Part shown: positions 49,850-59,219 of the stretch, piece by piece
Numbering within the stretch: the stretch's first letter is position 1
Layout of the letters: every line of letters begins with the position of its first letter
Position numbers and translations under genes: made by a program
Notes under the pieces: generated by a model
The model's input: only the letters and a program-made list of their open reading frames with translations
What the model was told of the DNA's origin: nothing
Database searches by the model: none
Assembly: GCF_016807185.1 (NCBI RefSeq)
Contig: NZ_JAEVYN010000002.1
Coordinates: 1 to 64,000, forward strand
DNA: 64,000 nucleotides
Source of the DNA: Leptolyngbya sp. Cla-17
GTDB taxonomy: Bacteria; Cyanobacteriota; Cyanobacteriia; Leptolyngbyales; Leptolyngbyaceae
Direction: 5' to 3'

Positions 49850-50710
49850 TCATGCGAGGTTCAAATGTTGCTGAAGCGATCGCCGCATGATAGCCACAGG
49901 CGCAGGTTGCTGGAGCCAAATTTCTAAGGCAGCGGCTCCTTGCTGCACGAGCATTTCTAACCCGTCGATCGCGATCGCGCCACATTGAACTGCCTGCTGC
50001 AAAAATAGCGTCGGTTGCGGAACGTAGATTAGGTCATAGGCGATCGCGCCCGGTTGCAGCGTTTTTAGCAGGGAAAGCTCCACAGGTGATTGATTCACAT
50101 GGGGATGCATTCCAATCGGCGTAGTGTTGACGACTAAGCCTGCTGGAGGAATCAAGGTTGCTAGGTCACTCCACTCATGGGTATAAAGTGGAGTTGTTAC
50201 AGCGGAATTTGCCCAGTACTGAAAGGCTGCTAATTTGGCGCGATCGCGTCCGACCACGCGAATCGACCGACAGCCCAACTCGGCACAGCCTGCCACCACG
50301 GCTCTTGCTGCACCACCATTGCCCAAAATCACCGCGTCTGTTTCTGTCCAAGGCTGATCACGCTGCTTGAGTGGAGCTAGAAATCCAATCATGTCCGTAT
50401 TGGTGCCTTTCCAGCCTTGCTCGGTTCGCCAGACGGTATTCACTGCACCGACTGCCTTGGCGATGGGGCTGATTTCCGTCAAAAACGGCATGATTGCCTG
50501 CTTATGGGGAATGGTAATGTTGAAGCCCTCTAGCCCGATCGCTGTAAATCCAGCGATCGCTTTGGCTAAATCCTTGGACTGTACGGGCAACGGCAAATAC
50601 ACAAAATCCACGCCTAGATGGGCGATCGCTGCGTTATGCATCACAGGCGATAAAGAATGCGATACTGGATGCCCAATTACGCCAAGTAGTTTTGTTTTGC
50701 CAGTAATCAC
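49850..50710 (-). CDS. aroE: Shikimate dehydrogenase
   Basis: Reduces 3-dehydroshikimate to shikimate with NADPH. 286 residues: GVIGHPVSHSLSPVMHNAAI (substrate Ser residues), NITIPHKQAIMPFL (catalytic Lys), GAVNTVWR, ILGNGGAARAVVAG (NADP) and NTTPIGMHP. ATG. Follows minE at 21 bp, so probably in a minD-minE-aroE unit. Confidence 0.95.
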   Translation of the reverse strand: MITGKTKLLGVIGHPVSHSLSPVMHNAAIAHLGVDFVYLPLPVQSKDLAKAIAGFTAIGLEGFNITIPHKQAIMPFLTEISPIAKAVGAVNTVWRTEQGWKGTNTDMIGFLAPLKQRDQPWTETDAVILGNGGAARAVVAGCAELGCRSIRVVGRDRAKLAAFQYWANSAVTTPLYTHEWSDLATLIPPAGLVVNTTPIGMHPHVNQSPVELSLLKTLQPGAIAYDLIYVPQPTLFLQQAVQCGAIAIDGLEMLVQQGAAALEIWLQQPAPVAIMRRSLQQHLNLA

Positions 50711-50731
50711 AGGATGAAGCAGGAGAATAGG

Positions 50732-51214
50732 TTAAGCCACTGATTCTGGTTTGGCTGATTCCGTAGGTGCCGAAGGGAATTCAAGATCTGCCACTTCTAC
50801 TGAACTATCTAGAGACATTTCAGAGGGTATGGCGGTGCTGAGTGTTGCTTCTGTTGGCTTGACATCAGTAGATGCTGCGATCGGGTCGCCCGATTCAGTT
50901 AAGGTCACTTCTGGAATGGCGATGTCCGCGGTTTCAGGGTGATCGAGTTCTGTGGAAGAGATCACTCGACGAATGGGCAAGTTGACGATTAGGGCCGTCG
51001 ATCGCTGATTGCTTTCTAGAGAAAACTCCATACTTTCGGTGTCTAGCTCAACGTAGCGAGAAACGACTTCTAGAATCTCTTTTCGCATGGATTCGATCAT
51101 GTGGGGCGGCAAATCAGCGCGATCGTGTGCCAAAACCAACCTCAAACGGTTCTTCACATCTTGACGACTGTTGGTTGGGCGAGCAAAGAGACGTTCAATC
51201 AGTTCAAATAACAT
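50732..51214 (-). CDS. minE: Cell-division topological factor MinE with long acidic tail
   Basis: Stimulates MinD ATPase and drives Min oscillation. The N-terminal LFELIERLFARPTNSRQDVKNRLRLVLAHDRADLPPHMIESMRKEILEVVSRYVEL is typical MinE, followed by the dimerisation strand (MEFSLESN, ALIVNLPIRRV). At 160 residues it is much longer than the usual 85-100: the last 70 residues are Asp/Glu/Ser/Thr/Pro-rich and unordered, with nothing comparable known to me. Start 31 bp after minD. Confidence 0.93.
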   Translation of the reverse strand: MLFELIERLFARPTNSRQDVKNRLRLVLAHDRADLPPHMIESMRKEILEVVSRYVELDTESMEFSLESNQRSTALIVNLPIRRVISSTELDHPETADIAIPEVTLTESGDPIAASTDVKPTEATLSTAIPSEMSLDSSVEVADLEFPSAPTESAKPESVA

Positions 51215-51245
51215 GAAACAGAAGGATTAGGTGGGGATGACAACT

Positions 51246-52052
51246 TTAAAAAAGCTTGGTCGAGAACATTTTGCGTAGACGAGAGAGAAATCCATCGTCT
51301 GGCACGCTTAAATCTAGAAAATCAACGGTTTCACCTTCCAGTCTGCGGGCGATGTTGTCGAAGGCGGTTCCTGCTAAAGAAGGAGTTTCTGACAATACAA
51401 GAGGTTCGCCCTTGTTCGTAGACACGATCACACGCTCATCATCAGGAACAACACCAATTAAAGGAACTGCCAGAATTTCCTGCACGTCTGCCACACTCAT
51501 CATGTCATTTGCCTGTACCATTGCGGGGCGCAGACGGTTGATGATTAGACGAACCTGCTTGATGTTGTTGGCTTCAAGTAGACCAATCACGCGATCGGCA
51601 TCGCGCACCGCCGCAATTTCGGGCGTGGTGACGATCAAAGCTTCTTTTGCCGCCACGATCGCATTCTGAAACCCCATCTCAATTCCCGCAGGGCAATCCA
51701 CCAGCACATAGTTAAACGCTTTCGTTAGCGCATTCACCAGTTGCTTCATTTGATCGGGCTTGACAGCATCTTTAGTTCGGTTCTGCGCCGCCGGCAGCAG
51801 CATCAAATTTGGGAAGCGCTTATCTTTGACCAACGCTTGCTCCAGACGACACTGCCCCGCCAACACATCGACAGCAGTATACACAACCCGGTTTTCCAGC
51901 CCCAGCAGCAGGTCAAGATTTCGTAGACCAAAATCCGCATCGATCACAATCACCTTGCGACCCCGCTTTGCCAACGCCATACCCAAGTTAGCGGTGGTGG
52001 TAGTTTTGCCCACACCACCCTTGCCAGAGGTGACTACAATAACGCGACTCAT
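51246..52052 (-). CDS. minD: Septum site-determining protein MinD
   Basis: Membrane-binding ATPase positioning the division site with MinC and MinE. 268 residues from ATG 52052 (MSRVIVVTSGKGGVGKTTTT; deviant Walker A). VIDADFGLRNLDLLLGLE, VDCPAGIEMGF, ending in the amphipathic helix FLSRLRKMFSTKLF. ATG 52076 would add eight polar residues. minC, often directly upstream in cyanobacteria, is absent: an IS630 and then mutS follow. Confidence 0.96.
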   Translation of the reverse strand: MSRVIVVTSGKGGVGKTTTTANLGMALAKRGRKVIVIDADFGLRNLDLLLGLENRVVYTAVDVLAGQCRLEQALVKDKRFPNLMLLPAAQNRTKDAVKPDQMKQLVNALTKAFNYVLVDCPAGIEMGFQNAIVAAKEALIVTTPEIAAVRDADRVIGLLEANNIKQVRLIINRLRPAMVQANDMMSVADVQEILAVPLIGVVPDDERVIVSTNKGEPLVLSETPSLAGTAFDNIARRLEGETVDFLDLSVPDDGFLSRLRKMFSTKLF

Positions 52053-52177
52053 GGAATGAGATTTATCACTAAACAACTAAACGCTTGTCGGAACCCACGG
52101 AAACGCCCTGAGTTATACAACAATATCAAACCTGGCTTCCTTATACTCGAAAAGCGCAAAGATGATGAAAAGTGATA

Positions 52178-53321
52178 CCAAATCAAAAAATGCCTGCGAC
52201 AGATAGTGCATCTACAATAAAGCTAAAGCCAGTCAGAGAAGCAACGGTTTTGGTCGTTAAATCGGCAATCAATTTGTCCACTTTCGTTTGTAGTTGAGTT
52301 AGGTTCTTGAACAGTGCCCAGCGCAAATCCTTCTTCAAGTGCTGCCACAACCGCTCAATGGGATTCAACTCAGGGCAGTAAGGCGGTTGAAACAGCAGCA
52401 TGATATTGTCTGGAATCACCAGGTCTTTGGCTTTATGAAAGGCTCCGTTATCGACTTGGAGGATGTTGAGGCTATCTGGATAGGCTTGCGAAAATTGGTC
52501 GAGGAAAAGCTGATAGCATTCACTATCGACATGGGTAAATTGCAAAAAGAACTGCTCTCCGGTGGTCGGTTCCACCGCACCATAGATCCAAAAGGCTTTG
52601 AACTGCCATTGCCAACTGCCTAGTGGTTTGACTCCTAAGCTCGTGATCAATCGTCCAACTGTCGTTTTCAACCCAAATCGACTTTCATCCTGAGCGAAGT
52701 AGCGAATCCGTTCAAACTCCGGTTTTACTAGCGTTGCATACTGTTTGAGCAGAATCAGGTCGTCGCTGAGGTTTGCTTAAAGGCCTCAAGGGCTTCTGGG
52801 TTCTGCTTGGCATGAACCGGACGGGCGGCTTTCAACTTCGCACCCAAGCGGTAGCGCACCAGATGATGCACGGTGGCATACTCGGCTTCTACGTTCAAGG
52901 TCTCTGATAACCATTGCTGCACTTGTGTGTAGCTGCCAAAGCCTGTTTCAGGGTCATCCAATCGTCGTTGCAGGCTCTTGAGCGCCCACCCTGGAATCAC
53001 CTGCGGTCGTCCTGAACTTTGGCGAGTTTCGAGCAATCCGTTCAGTCCCGCTTCCCGATACTGGCTCAACCAGCGTTGCACACTCCCCCGGTGCCGCCCG
53101 ACCACTTTTGCAATCGCACTAATACTCCTGGCATCCGCTAACTTCAGCAAGTACAACACTTGCAACCGCTCTTTCCGGTTTGGATTTGATTGCTGTTGAA
53201 TCAGAGCTTCTAGTTCTGCCACTGTTTCCTGGATTTTGATGCGAGTGACACCCACCATTGCTGTTGTTCTCCACACGGTAGAACTTAGTCTCCCATTTGT
53301 TACTCCCTTTTTTCAATTTGG
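52178..53321 (-). mobile_element. IS630-family insertion sequence, frameshifted
   Basis: Ends CCAAATCAAAAAA (left) and CCAAATTGAAAAA (right, reverse complement), flanked by TA at 52176-52177 and 53322-53323. 1144 bp, transposase split. Confidence 0.85.
52183..53258 (-). pseudogene. IS630-family transposase, frameshifted
   Basis: Part one (to TGA near 52755) is the DNA-binding half: IAKVVGRHRGSVQRWLSQYREAGLNGLLE and HHLVRYRLGAKLKAARP. Part two carries the DDE domain: RIRYFAQDESRFGL, ILQVDNGAFHKA and ELNPIERLWQHLKKDLR. The two would join as AFK-ANLSDDLIL if one G were restored near 52773; no good slippery heptamer is present and the -1 frame has a TAA just before, so a deletion is more likely than programmed shifting. 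Confidence 0.83.
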
Positions 53322-53467
53322 TATGACAGGGTTAAAAGCGCAGTTTTAGAAACTCAATCGCTGCATATCAAAATCACGACGTTTTTGCGTTAAGACGACG
53401 AGATTCTCAGCGATCGCGTTTGAAGCAAGAAGGTTGTTGCGAGTTCAAACAGGACAGATCTCTCCTC

Positions 53468-56260
53468 TCAACCAAAGATATCCAACTGCTCGTCTGATTT
53501 AGCAGCGTATTTGATAGCTTTCTCTTTCACGGATTCGGGCTGATTGCTTTTCCGCAAACCGATCGCGATCTTGCTGTGCTTCTCGATCTGGGTCATTACC
53601 TGCTTGGCGCGTTGAATGACCGAGGCTGGCAATCCTGCCAATCGTCCGGCTTCAATGCCATAGGAGCGATCGGCTCCGCCAGGCTGCACCTTGTGTAAAA
53701 ACACAATCTGGTCGGGCAATTCTTTCACCATCACCTGGTAGTTCGCCACGTTAGCGAGGATAGATGCCAACTCGTTAAGTTCGTGATAATGGGTCGCAAA
53801 AATAGTCCGCGCACGGATTTCTGTTGCTAGATGTTCTGCCACAGCCCAAGCGATCGACAAGCCATCGAACGTCGCCGTGCCGCGCCCAATTTCATCCAGC
53901 AGCACCAGCGATCGCGGGGCGGCATGGTTCAAAATATTTGCTGTTTCGTTCATCTCCACCATGAAGGTGGATTGCCCGGTTGCTAGATCGTCTACAGCGC
54001 CCACACGGGTAAAAATGCGATCGCAAATCCCCAAAGTTGCCTCCTGTGCCGGGACATAGCTGCCCATTTGCGCCAAGAGCTGAATCAACCCTACCTGTCG
54101 CAGATAGCAACTTTTGCCACTGGCGTTGGGTCCAGTCAAAATGATTAGATCGGGGGCTGGGAGTTGGGAACAAAGAGTTGAGTTGGGAGGGGAAGTGCAG
54201 GGTGCGGAGTGCGGAGTTGGGACATCTATCTCAGTCGATGCTTCCTTAGTCCCCAGATTCGTTGAATTAGGCACAAAAAATCCGGCGGGTAGGGATTGCT
54301 CAACAACAGGGTGGCGACCTTCGATGATTTGGATGTCTCGTCCTAGGGTCATTTGTGGGCGGCAATAGCCTTGCAGGGTGGCGAGTTCTGCCAAGCCACA
54401 CAGCCCATCAGCGGCGGCAACTGCTTTGGCAACGGTGCGGATTAGCTCAACGTGGGTGCCTACGTCGAGACGTAACTCGGCGAAAATCTCATATTCCAGC
54501 CGATTCAGTTCATCCCGTGCGGCAAAAATCCGGCTTTCCCGGTCTTTAAGTTCCACGGTGATGTAACGTTCTTCGTTGGTGAGAGTTTGTTTGCGCTGAT
54601 AGTCGGTTGGGGTTTGCGTGGCTTTGGCACGAGAAATGCTGATGTAGTAGCCAAAGGTTTTGCTGTAGCCGACTTTGAGGGTGGGAATGCCTGTGCGGGT
54701 GCGCTCGATCGCCTCCAAATCGCGAATCCAGTTTTGGTCATCTTCCACTTGCTGCCGCAGTTCATCCAGTTTGGTGTTGACTCCAAGGCGAATCAGGTTG
54801 CCTTCGGTGAGGGTTAGGGGGGGATGCTCGGTCAGGTGCGATCTCAGGTGTTGTCCCAAGGCTTCTAACTGGGGCGGCACGGATTGTAAATCTTTTAAGT
54901 AGGGGGATTGGGTCTTTGCGACCACCATCGCCAAATCAGGCAGTCTGGCAAAGGAATCTGCTAACGCGGTCAAATCCCGTGCATTCGCGGTGCCCGACCC
55001 GGCGCGACCGGCCAACCGCTCTAAATCATAAATTTGCTTCAACACCTTCTGCACGGTTTGGCGCAAAGCACTGTTGTGAACCAGTTCTGCGATCGAATCT
55101 TGCCGCGCCTGAATCTCTTCTAGCTTGAGTAAGGGTTGCAGCAACCAGCGCCGTAGTGACCGACTGCCCATCGCGGTCACGGTGCGGTCCAATGCCCACA
55201 GCAATGATCCGTGAAAGGTACTATCTCGTGCCGTTTGCGTAATCTCCAAATTACGCCGCGTTTGATAGTCGATCGTCAAAAACTCTGTCAGGGTGTAGGT
55301 GCAGAGGGGTTGTAGGGGAACTTGTTGGCGTGCGGAGTGAATCGTGCGGAGTATGGAGCGTTTTTCTTGCTCCCCAACTCCTCGTTCGGAAGTGGATTCG
55401 AGATACTCCAGCAAACCGCCTGCTGCACGAACTGCCAGCGGTAAATGATCGCAGCCCATACCTTCGAGCGATCGCAGCTTGAACCGTTGCAATAACCGAT
55501 AGCGCGCTTCGGATAGCACAAACGGCGATTGCGATCGCAGGGTGTAGCAAAACTGGGTTGGCAAACAACCGGGTAGCTGCTCAGAGCGTTCTCCTGGACG
55601 CAGCAAACTGACTAAATCGGGAGCATTCGTGGGCACGAGCACTTCGGCAGGTTGGAGTCGCAGCAATTCCTGAGTGAGCTGTTCCAGGGCTTCGGACTGT
55701 GTGGTCAAAAACTCGCCTGTGGAGACATCCGCATAGGCTAAGCCCCAATGATTCCCCGCAATGACTACGGCGACCAAAAAGTTATTGCGCCGCGCATTCA
55801 GCATCCCTTCTTCCAGCACGGTTCCTGGAGTAATTACCCGCGTTACTTCCCGCTGAACCAGCCGCCCCTGCGCTTCGGCAGCATCTTCAGTTTGGTCGCA
55901 GACTGCAACAGAAAAGCCTTTTTCTACCAGTTGTGTGCAGTAGCGATCTAGCGCATGATGAGGAATGCCAGCCAAGGGCACCTGCCCAATTTCTTCGCCA
56001 GCGTGTTTGGCGGTTAACACCAGTTCTAAGGCACGGGCGATCGCGATCGCGTCCTGAAAAAACGTCTCATAAAAATCTCCAATCCGATACAGCAGCAGCG
56101 CGTGGGGATACTGATCTTTGATCTCCACATAGTGCCGCATCATCGGCGTGAGCGCCTCTCGATTCACATCTCGGTGGTTGGCATATCGCACCTGATACTT
56201 CACCAGCCGCTCCGGTAGCCCTTCCGTAAGCTGAGTTAAGTCAGCAGCCGAATCCGTCAT
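53468..56260 (-). CDS. mutS: DNA mismatch repair protein MutS
   Basis: Recognises mismatches. 930 residues from ATG 56260 (MTDSAADLTQL); ATG 56305 would add 15. Mismatch-binding domain has HALLLYRIGDFYETFFQDA (GxFYE motif). ATPase: Walker A TGPNASGKSCYLRQVG, DEIGRGTATFDGLSIAWAVAEHL and THYHEL. Just before Walker A an in-frame stretch of heptamer repeats (about 680-702) encodes HSAPCTSPPNSTLCSQLP, which lengthens that segment; a second repeat stretch lies near 55.32-55.36 kb. Convergent with nothing; next to an IS630 on its downstream side. Confidence 0.95.
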   Translation of the reverse strand: MTDSAADLTQLTEGLPERLVKYQVRYANHRDVNREALTPMMRHYVEIKDQYPHALLLYRIGDFYETFFQDAIAIARALELVLTAKHAGEEIGQVPLAGIPHHALDRYCTQLVEKGFSVAVCDQTEDAAEAQGRLVQREVTRVITPGTVLEEGMLNARRNNFLVAVVIAGNHWGLAYADVSTGEFLTTQSEALEQLTQELLRLQPAEVLVPTNAPDLVSLLRPGERSEQLPGCLPTQFCYTLRSQSPFVLSEARYRLLQRFKLRSLEGMGCDHLPLAVRAAGGLLEYLESTSERGVGEQEKRSILRTIHSARQQVPLQPLCTYTLTEFLTIDYQTRRNLEITQTARDSTFHGSLLWALDRTVTAMGSRSLRRWLLQPLLKLEEIQARQDSIAELVHNSALRQTVQKVLKQIYDLERLAGRAGSGTANARDLTALADSFARLPDLAMVVAKTQSPYLKDLQSVPPQLEALGQHLRSHLTEHPPLTLTEGNLIRLGVNTKLDELRQQVEDDQNWIRDLEAIERTRTGIPTLKVGYSKTFGYYISISRAKATQTPTDYQRKQTLTNEERYITVELKDRESRIFAARDELNRLEYEIFAELRLDVGTHVELIRTVAKAVAAADGLCGLAELATLQGYCRPQMTLGRDIQIIEGRHPVVEQSLPAGFFVPNSTNLGTKEASTEIDVPTPHSAPCTSPPNSTLCSQLPAPDLIILTGPNASGKSCYLRQVGLIQLLAQMGSYVPAQEATLGICDRIFTRVGAVDDLATGQSTFMVEMNETANILNHAAPRSLVLLDEIGRGTATFDGLSIAWAVAEHLATEIRARTIFATHYHELNELASILANVANYQVMVKELPDQIVFLHKVQPGGADRSYGIEAGRLAGLPASVIQRAKQVMTQIEKHSKIAIGLRKSNQPESVKEKAIKYAAKSDEQLDIFG
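54156..54222. repeat. Heptamer-type repeats inside mutS
   Basis: GGGAGTTGGGAAC, GAGTTGGGAGG, GGTGCGGAGTGCGGAGTTGG. Same class as the repeats in ugpC and upstream of the P450, in frame in mutS. Confidence 0.8.
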
Positions 56261-56319
56261 GGAGCACCCATAATTTACAGTCTTAATGACTTTAGCGCAA
56301 GCCACAATCTAGCGGGGCT

Positions 56320-56784
56320 TTAGGTCGTTGGCTCAGAGACCTGATCTTTTGCCTGCAATGCGTACACTCGAAATCGCTCCATATCGGCGTGCAGGGTTGA
56401 TTCGACAATTCGCCCAACAAAGAGATTGTCCATCAATTGCAGCAAAAAACCAGGGGCAGAATAGGCCACAGTTAATTTCACAATGCTGCCTTGCTCACCG
56501 CGATCATAAAAGCGAATTGCCCCCCGATTGGGTAACCCATCTACTGATTCCCACTGAATGATTTGGTGATGGACTAACTTCGTGATCCGAGACAGCCAGG
56601 TAAAGTTCAACCCACTCGTTGCTAGCTTCCAGCGGGATAAATCTCTATCTTCTTCCAATATTTTCACTGAATCGATCCACTTCATCCATTGAGGCATCTG
56701 TTCTAAATCGGACCACAGACTCCACACGAGATCCACGGATGCATCAACTTCAATTTGAACCGAATGTTCGAGCCAGTTGGACAT
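56320..56784 (-). CDS. SRPBCC (START-like) protein linked to zds
   Basis: 154 residues of the cyclase/dehydrase (COQ10-like) lipid-binding fold: SVQIEVDASVDLVWSLWSDLEQMPQWMKWIDSVKIL, WLSRI, WESVDGLPNRGAIRFYDR. Starts one base after the zds stop (TGATATG), so it is translated with zds. A similar SRPBCC gene commonly follows zds in cyanobacteria; it may bind carotenoid or assist the desaturase, but its role is not established. Confidence 0.85.
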   Translation of the reverse strand: MSNWLEHSVQIEVDASVDLVWSLWSDLEQMPQWMKWIDSVKILEEDRDLSRWKLATSGLNFTWLSRITKLVHHQIIQWESVDGLPNRGAIRFYDRGEQGSIVKLTVAYSAPGFLLQLMDNLFVGRIVESTLHADMERFRVYALQAKDQVSEPTT

Positions 56785-56785
56785 A

Positions 56786-58255
56786 TCAATACCTGAATAA
56801 CCCCTCTCCCTTCACCTTATAACCTGTTGGCTCCAAAATGGCTTGGGCAGCTTGCATTCCAGAAATGGTGGCACCTTCCATGCTATCGATGTAATCTTGG
56901 GCGGTGTAGCTGCCAGCCAGGAAAAAGTTGGCGATCGGGGTTTTTTGAGCAGGACGATAGGGGTCCATGCCAGGTTTTTCGCGGTAGAGAGATTGAGCCA
57001 ATTTAACGACACCGTACCAGGTCATAGTCAGGTCGCGGGAGGAGGGAAACAGGTCGTGAAGCTGCTTGAGGGCATGTTGGGCGATCGCCTCATTGCTCAT
57101 CTTGATAAATGGGTCGCCCGGAGTCAGCACCACCTGCATCAGGGAACCCTGCCCTTCGCGGTAATAGTCTTTGGGACTAGTGAGCGCAAGATCGGCAAAA
57201 CATGAGAAATCCGCGTCCGCACTATACAGCAGGTTATCTAAGCCAGCGGCATGTTTGACTTGTTGCCGCTGCTCAGCATCCTGCATTTCGGTGACCCAAC
57301 CATCAAATCGCAGTTGCACGGTGACCACGGGCACGGCTTCAAGCTGGTATAGGTTATCAAACTCCTGCCATTTGCGCCATTCTTGAGGCAGCAAACGCTG
57401 AACGCCCGGAACATCGCAAGCGACGAGGTATGCATCGGCGGTAATGGTTGCTTCGCTGTCTCCGTTGGCAGTGATAATCCCAGTCACCTTGGTCTCACCG
57501 CCGACTTCTTCAAACAAAATGCGCCGAGTTTGGCGACGGGTGTAAAGCTTCGTGCCCCGTGCTTCCAGGTAATCAACTAGGGGCTGATGCAGATACTCGG
57601 CGGGAGACCCTGCCAGCATATTCAGGCGAGAGGCTTCGGTTTTGGTCGCAAACATCAGGAAGATGGTGAGCATGCAGCGGGCGGAAATGTTTTCGGTGTC
57701 AATGAAACCGAGGGCAAGGGCGATCGGGTTCCATAAACGCTTGAGGCTATTTTGAGAACCGCCGTGGCTGCGAAACCAATCTGCAAAGCTGATGCCATCG
57801 AGTGCCCGAATCCACTTCATGGCGGCATCGTAACTCACCAAACCGGGAACAACGGGGCTGGTGCCGAGGGCGATCGCGTTTTGCAGCTTATCCCGCATCG
57901 TCAACTGACCGGTGGTGAAAAACGCTTTTAGCCCATGAAATGGCGCGCCGAGCAAAAAGCGAAAATCAAGGGTATCAATTTGCCCACCGCGATTGATAAA
58001 GGTATGAACATGCTCTTTCGGCAACAGGTTCTCAAACGCCCCGACTCGTTTCATCAAATTAAACAAGTTGGCGTAGTTGTTGAAAAACACATGCAGCCCC
58101 ATCTCAACGTGGTTACCGTCTGCATCGATCCAACTGCCTGCTTTGCCACCAATGAACGATCGCGCCTCAAAGAGCTCAACCTCGTGTCCAGCATCGGTGA
58201 GTTCCACGGCTGCTGCCAATCCGGCTAATCCTGCACCAACGATCGCAACTCGCAT
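56786..58255 (-). CDS. zds: Zeta-carotene desaturase
   Basis: Converts zeta-carotene to lycopene via neurosporene, in carotenoid synthesis on the membrane. 489 residues from ATG 58255 (MRVAIVGAGLAGLAAAVELTD), with the FAD dinucleotide motif at the start; upstream in-frame ATG 58393 would add 46 unrelated residues. LFEARSFIGGKAGSW, VEMGLHVFFNNYANLFNLM, and near the end FFLAGSYTAQDYIDSMEGATISG are diagnostic of CrtQ/ZDS, the plant type. It forms an operon with the SRPBCC gene. Confidence 0.95.
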   Translation of the reverse strand: MRVAIVGAGLAGLAAAVELTDAGHEVELFEARSFIGGKAGSWIDADGNHVEMGLHVFFNNYANLFNLMKRVGAFENLLPKEHVHTFINRGGQIDTLDFRFLLGAPFHGLKAFFTTGQLTMRDKLQNAIALGTSPVVPGLVSYDAAMKWIRALDGISFADWFRSHGGSQNSLKRLWNPIALALGFIDTENISARCMLTIFLMFATKTEASRLNMLAGSPAEYLHQPLVDYLEARGTKLYTRRQTRRILFEEVGGETKVTGIITANGDSEATITADAYLVACDVPGVQRLLPQEWRKWQEFDNLYQLEAVPVVTVQLRFDGWVTEMQDAEQRQQVKHAAGLDNLLYSADADFSCFADLALTSPKDYYREGQGSLMQVVLTPGDPFIKMSNEAIAQHALKQLHDLFPSSRDLTMTWYGVVKLAQSLYREKPGMDPYRPAQKTPIANFFLAGSYTAQDYIDSMEGATISGMQAAQAILEPTGYKVKGEGLFRY

Positions 58256-58377
58256 GTTGTTCTTCTTGAGTTCAAATAGGGAAACGTTGAAAATCGAGAT
58301 TGAGTCCTTAAAAACTCCAAACCTGTCCCAACCGTTTACATATTTTAATAGAATCGGAACCCGTTCAGTCGATTCGA

Positions 58378-58584
58378 CTAACTTTCGAGCCAATCAAAAA
58401 TTTGGTCTAGCTCTTCTAACGAAACTAGCCCGTATTGCCACAGAATCATCGGCAAAGGTCCTGGGTCTTGCTCACAATGACGCAGGGCGATCGCGATCGC
58501 GTTTGTGGAGAGCTTCAGCTTCTCTTGCAGAAAATGAATGAGTTGAGAGTCGCCACAATTGGCTTTTACGATTGAACCTTGCAC
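58378..58584 (-). CDS. DUF2949 small protein
   Basis: 68 residues: LIHFLQEKLKLSTNAIAIALRHCEQDPGPLPMILWQYGLVSLEELDQIFDWLES. This is the cyanobacterial DUF2949 pattern (helical, LPMxLWQYGLVxLxxLxxIFDWLE). Function unknown. GTG start. It lies 122 bp upstream of zds on the same strand and may be cotranscribed. Confidence 0.85.
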   Translation of the reverse strand: MQGSIVKANCGDSQLIHFLQEKLKLSTNAIAIALRHCEQDPGPLPMILWQYGLVSLEELDQIFDWLES

Positions 58585-59219
58585 TGTTTTCTTGGGGACA
58601 CTAGGTAGGTTAAGCAGGAATGGTATGGAATTGAACCCGTTTTCTGCCGCTGATTGATCTCAAAAAAAACGGGTAAATGTTCTGATTGAACTGCGGTTGT
58701 AAACAGAATCGCGCTTATGTTAAACGATCGCACAATGGCACACTTCATCCGGTCGATTCGTTCAACTGGATGATCGAACCCTGGGCAAGGTCACTTTGTT
58801 GATATACGTCTACTGTTAAACCACATTTACTCAAACTTGACGTTAAAGTTTGATTGCAAAATTGACTTTTACTCAAGTGTTTTTTACATATAGAGTCAGA
58901 TTGGCTTCAAATCCAAGATAGATGCTACTCGTAATTCGGCATTTGGGTATAAAAATTATCAAATCGAAATGAACGTCACCGCCGCAAGCGGGTAAAGTAT
59001 CACTTCGTTTGACTCACCATGCTGCGACTCGATTCCGCTCAAAGCAGCCTTAGGACGCTGTAATTACCTGACGCAGCAAACTGCGGAGAATTGACCCTCA
59101 GGGATTAAAAGCAAAAAGTGCCTTAAAGCCAAGCTCAAAAATATTTACGCCTTTTCTACCTATTTGCTACCTACACGAGCAAACTGCCAACGCCCAAGTT
59201 CCGCATTCACAATTAGTTC
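58585..59219. other. Intergenic region without recognised content
   Basis: 635 bp between two minus-strand genes. I see no credible gene, RNA or repeat array. Low-level AT-rich stretches near 58.8-58.95 kb may hold the promoter for DUF2949-zds. Confidence 0.4.

Noticed and set aside
52755..52790. Programmed frameshift in the second IS630
   Set aside because: No slippery heptamer and a TAA in the -1 frame directly before the join; a one-base deletion explains it better.
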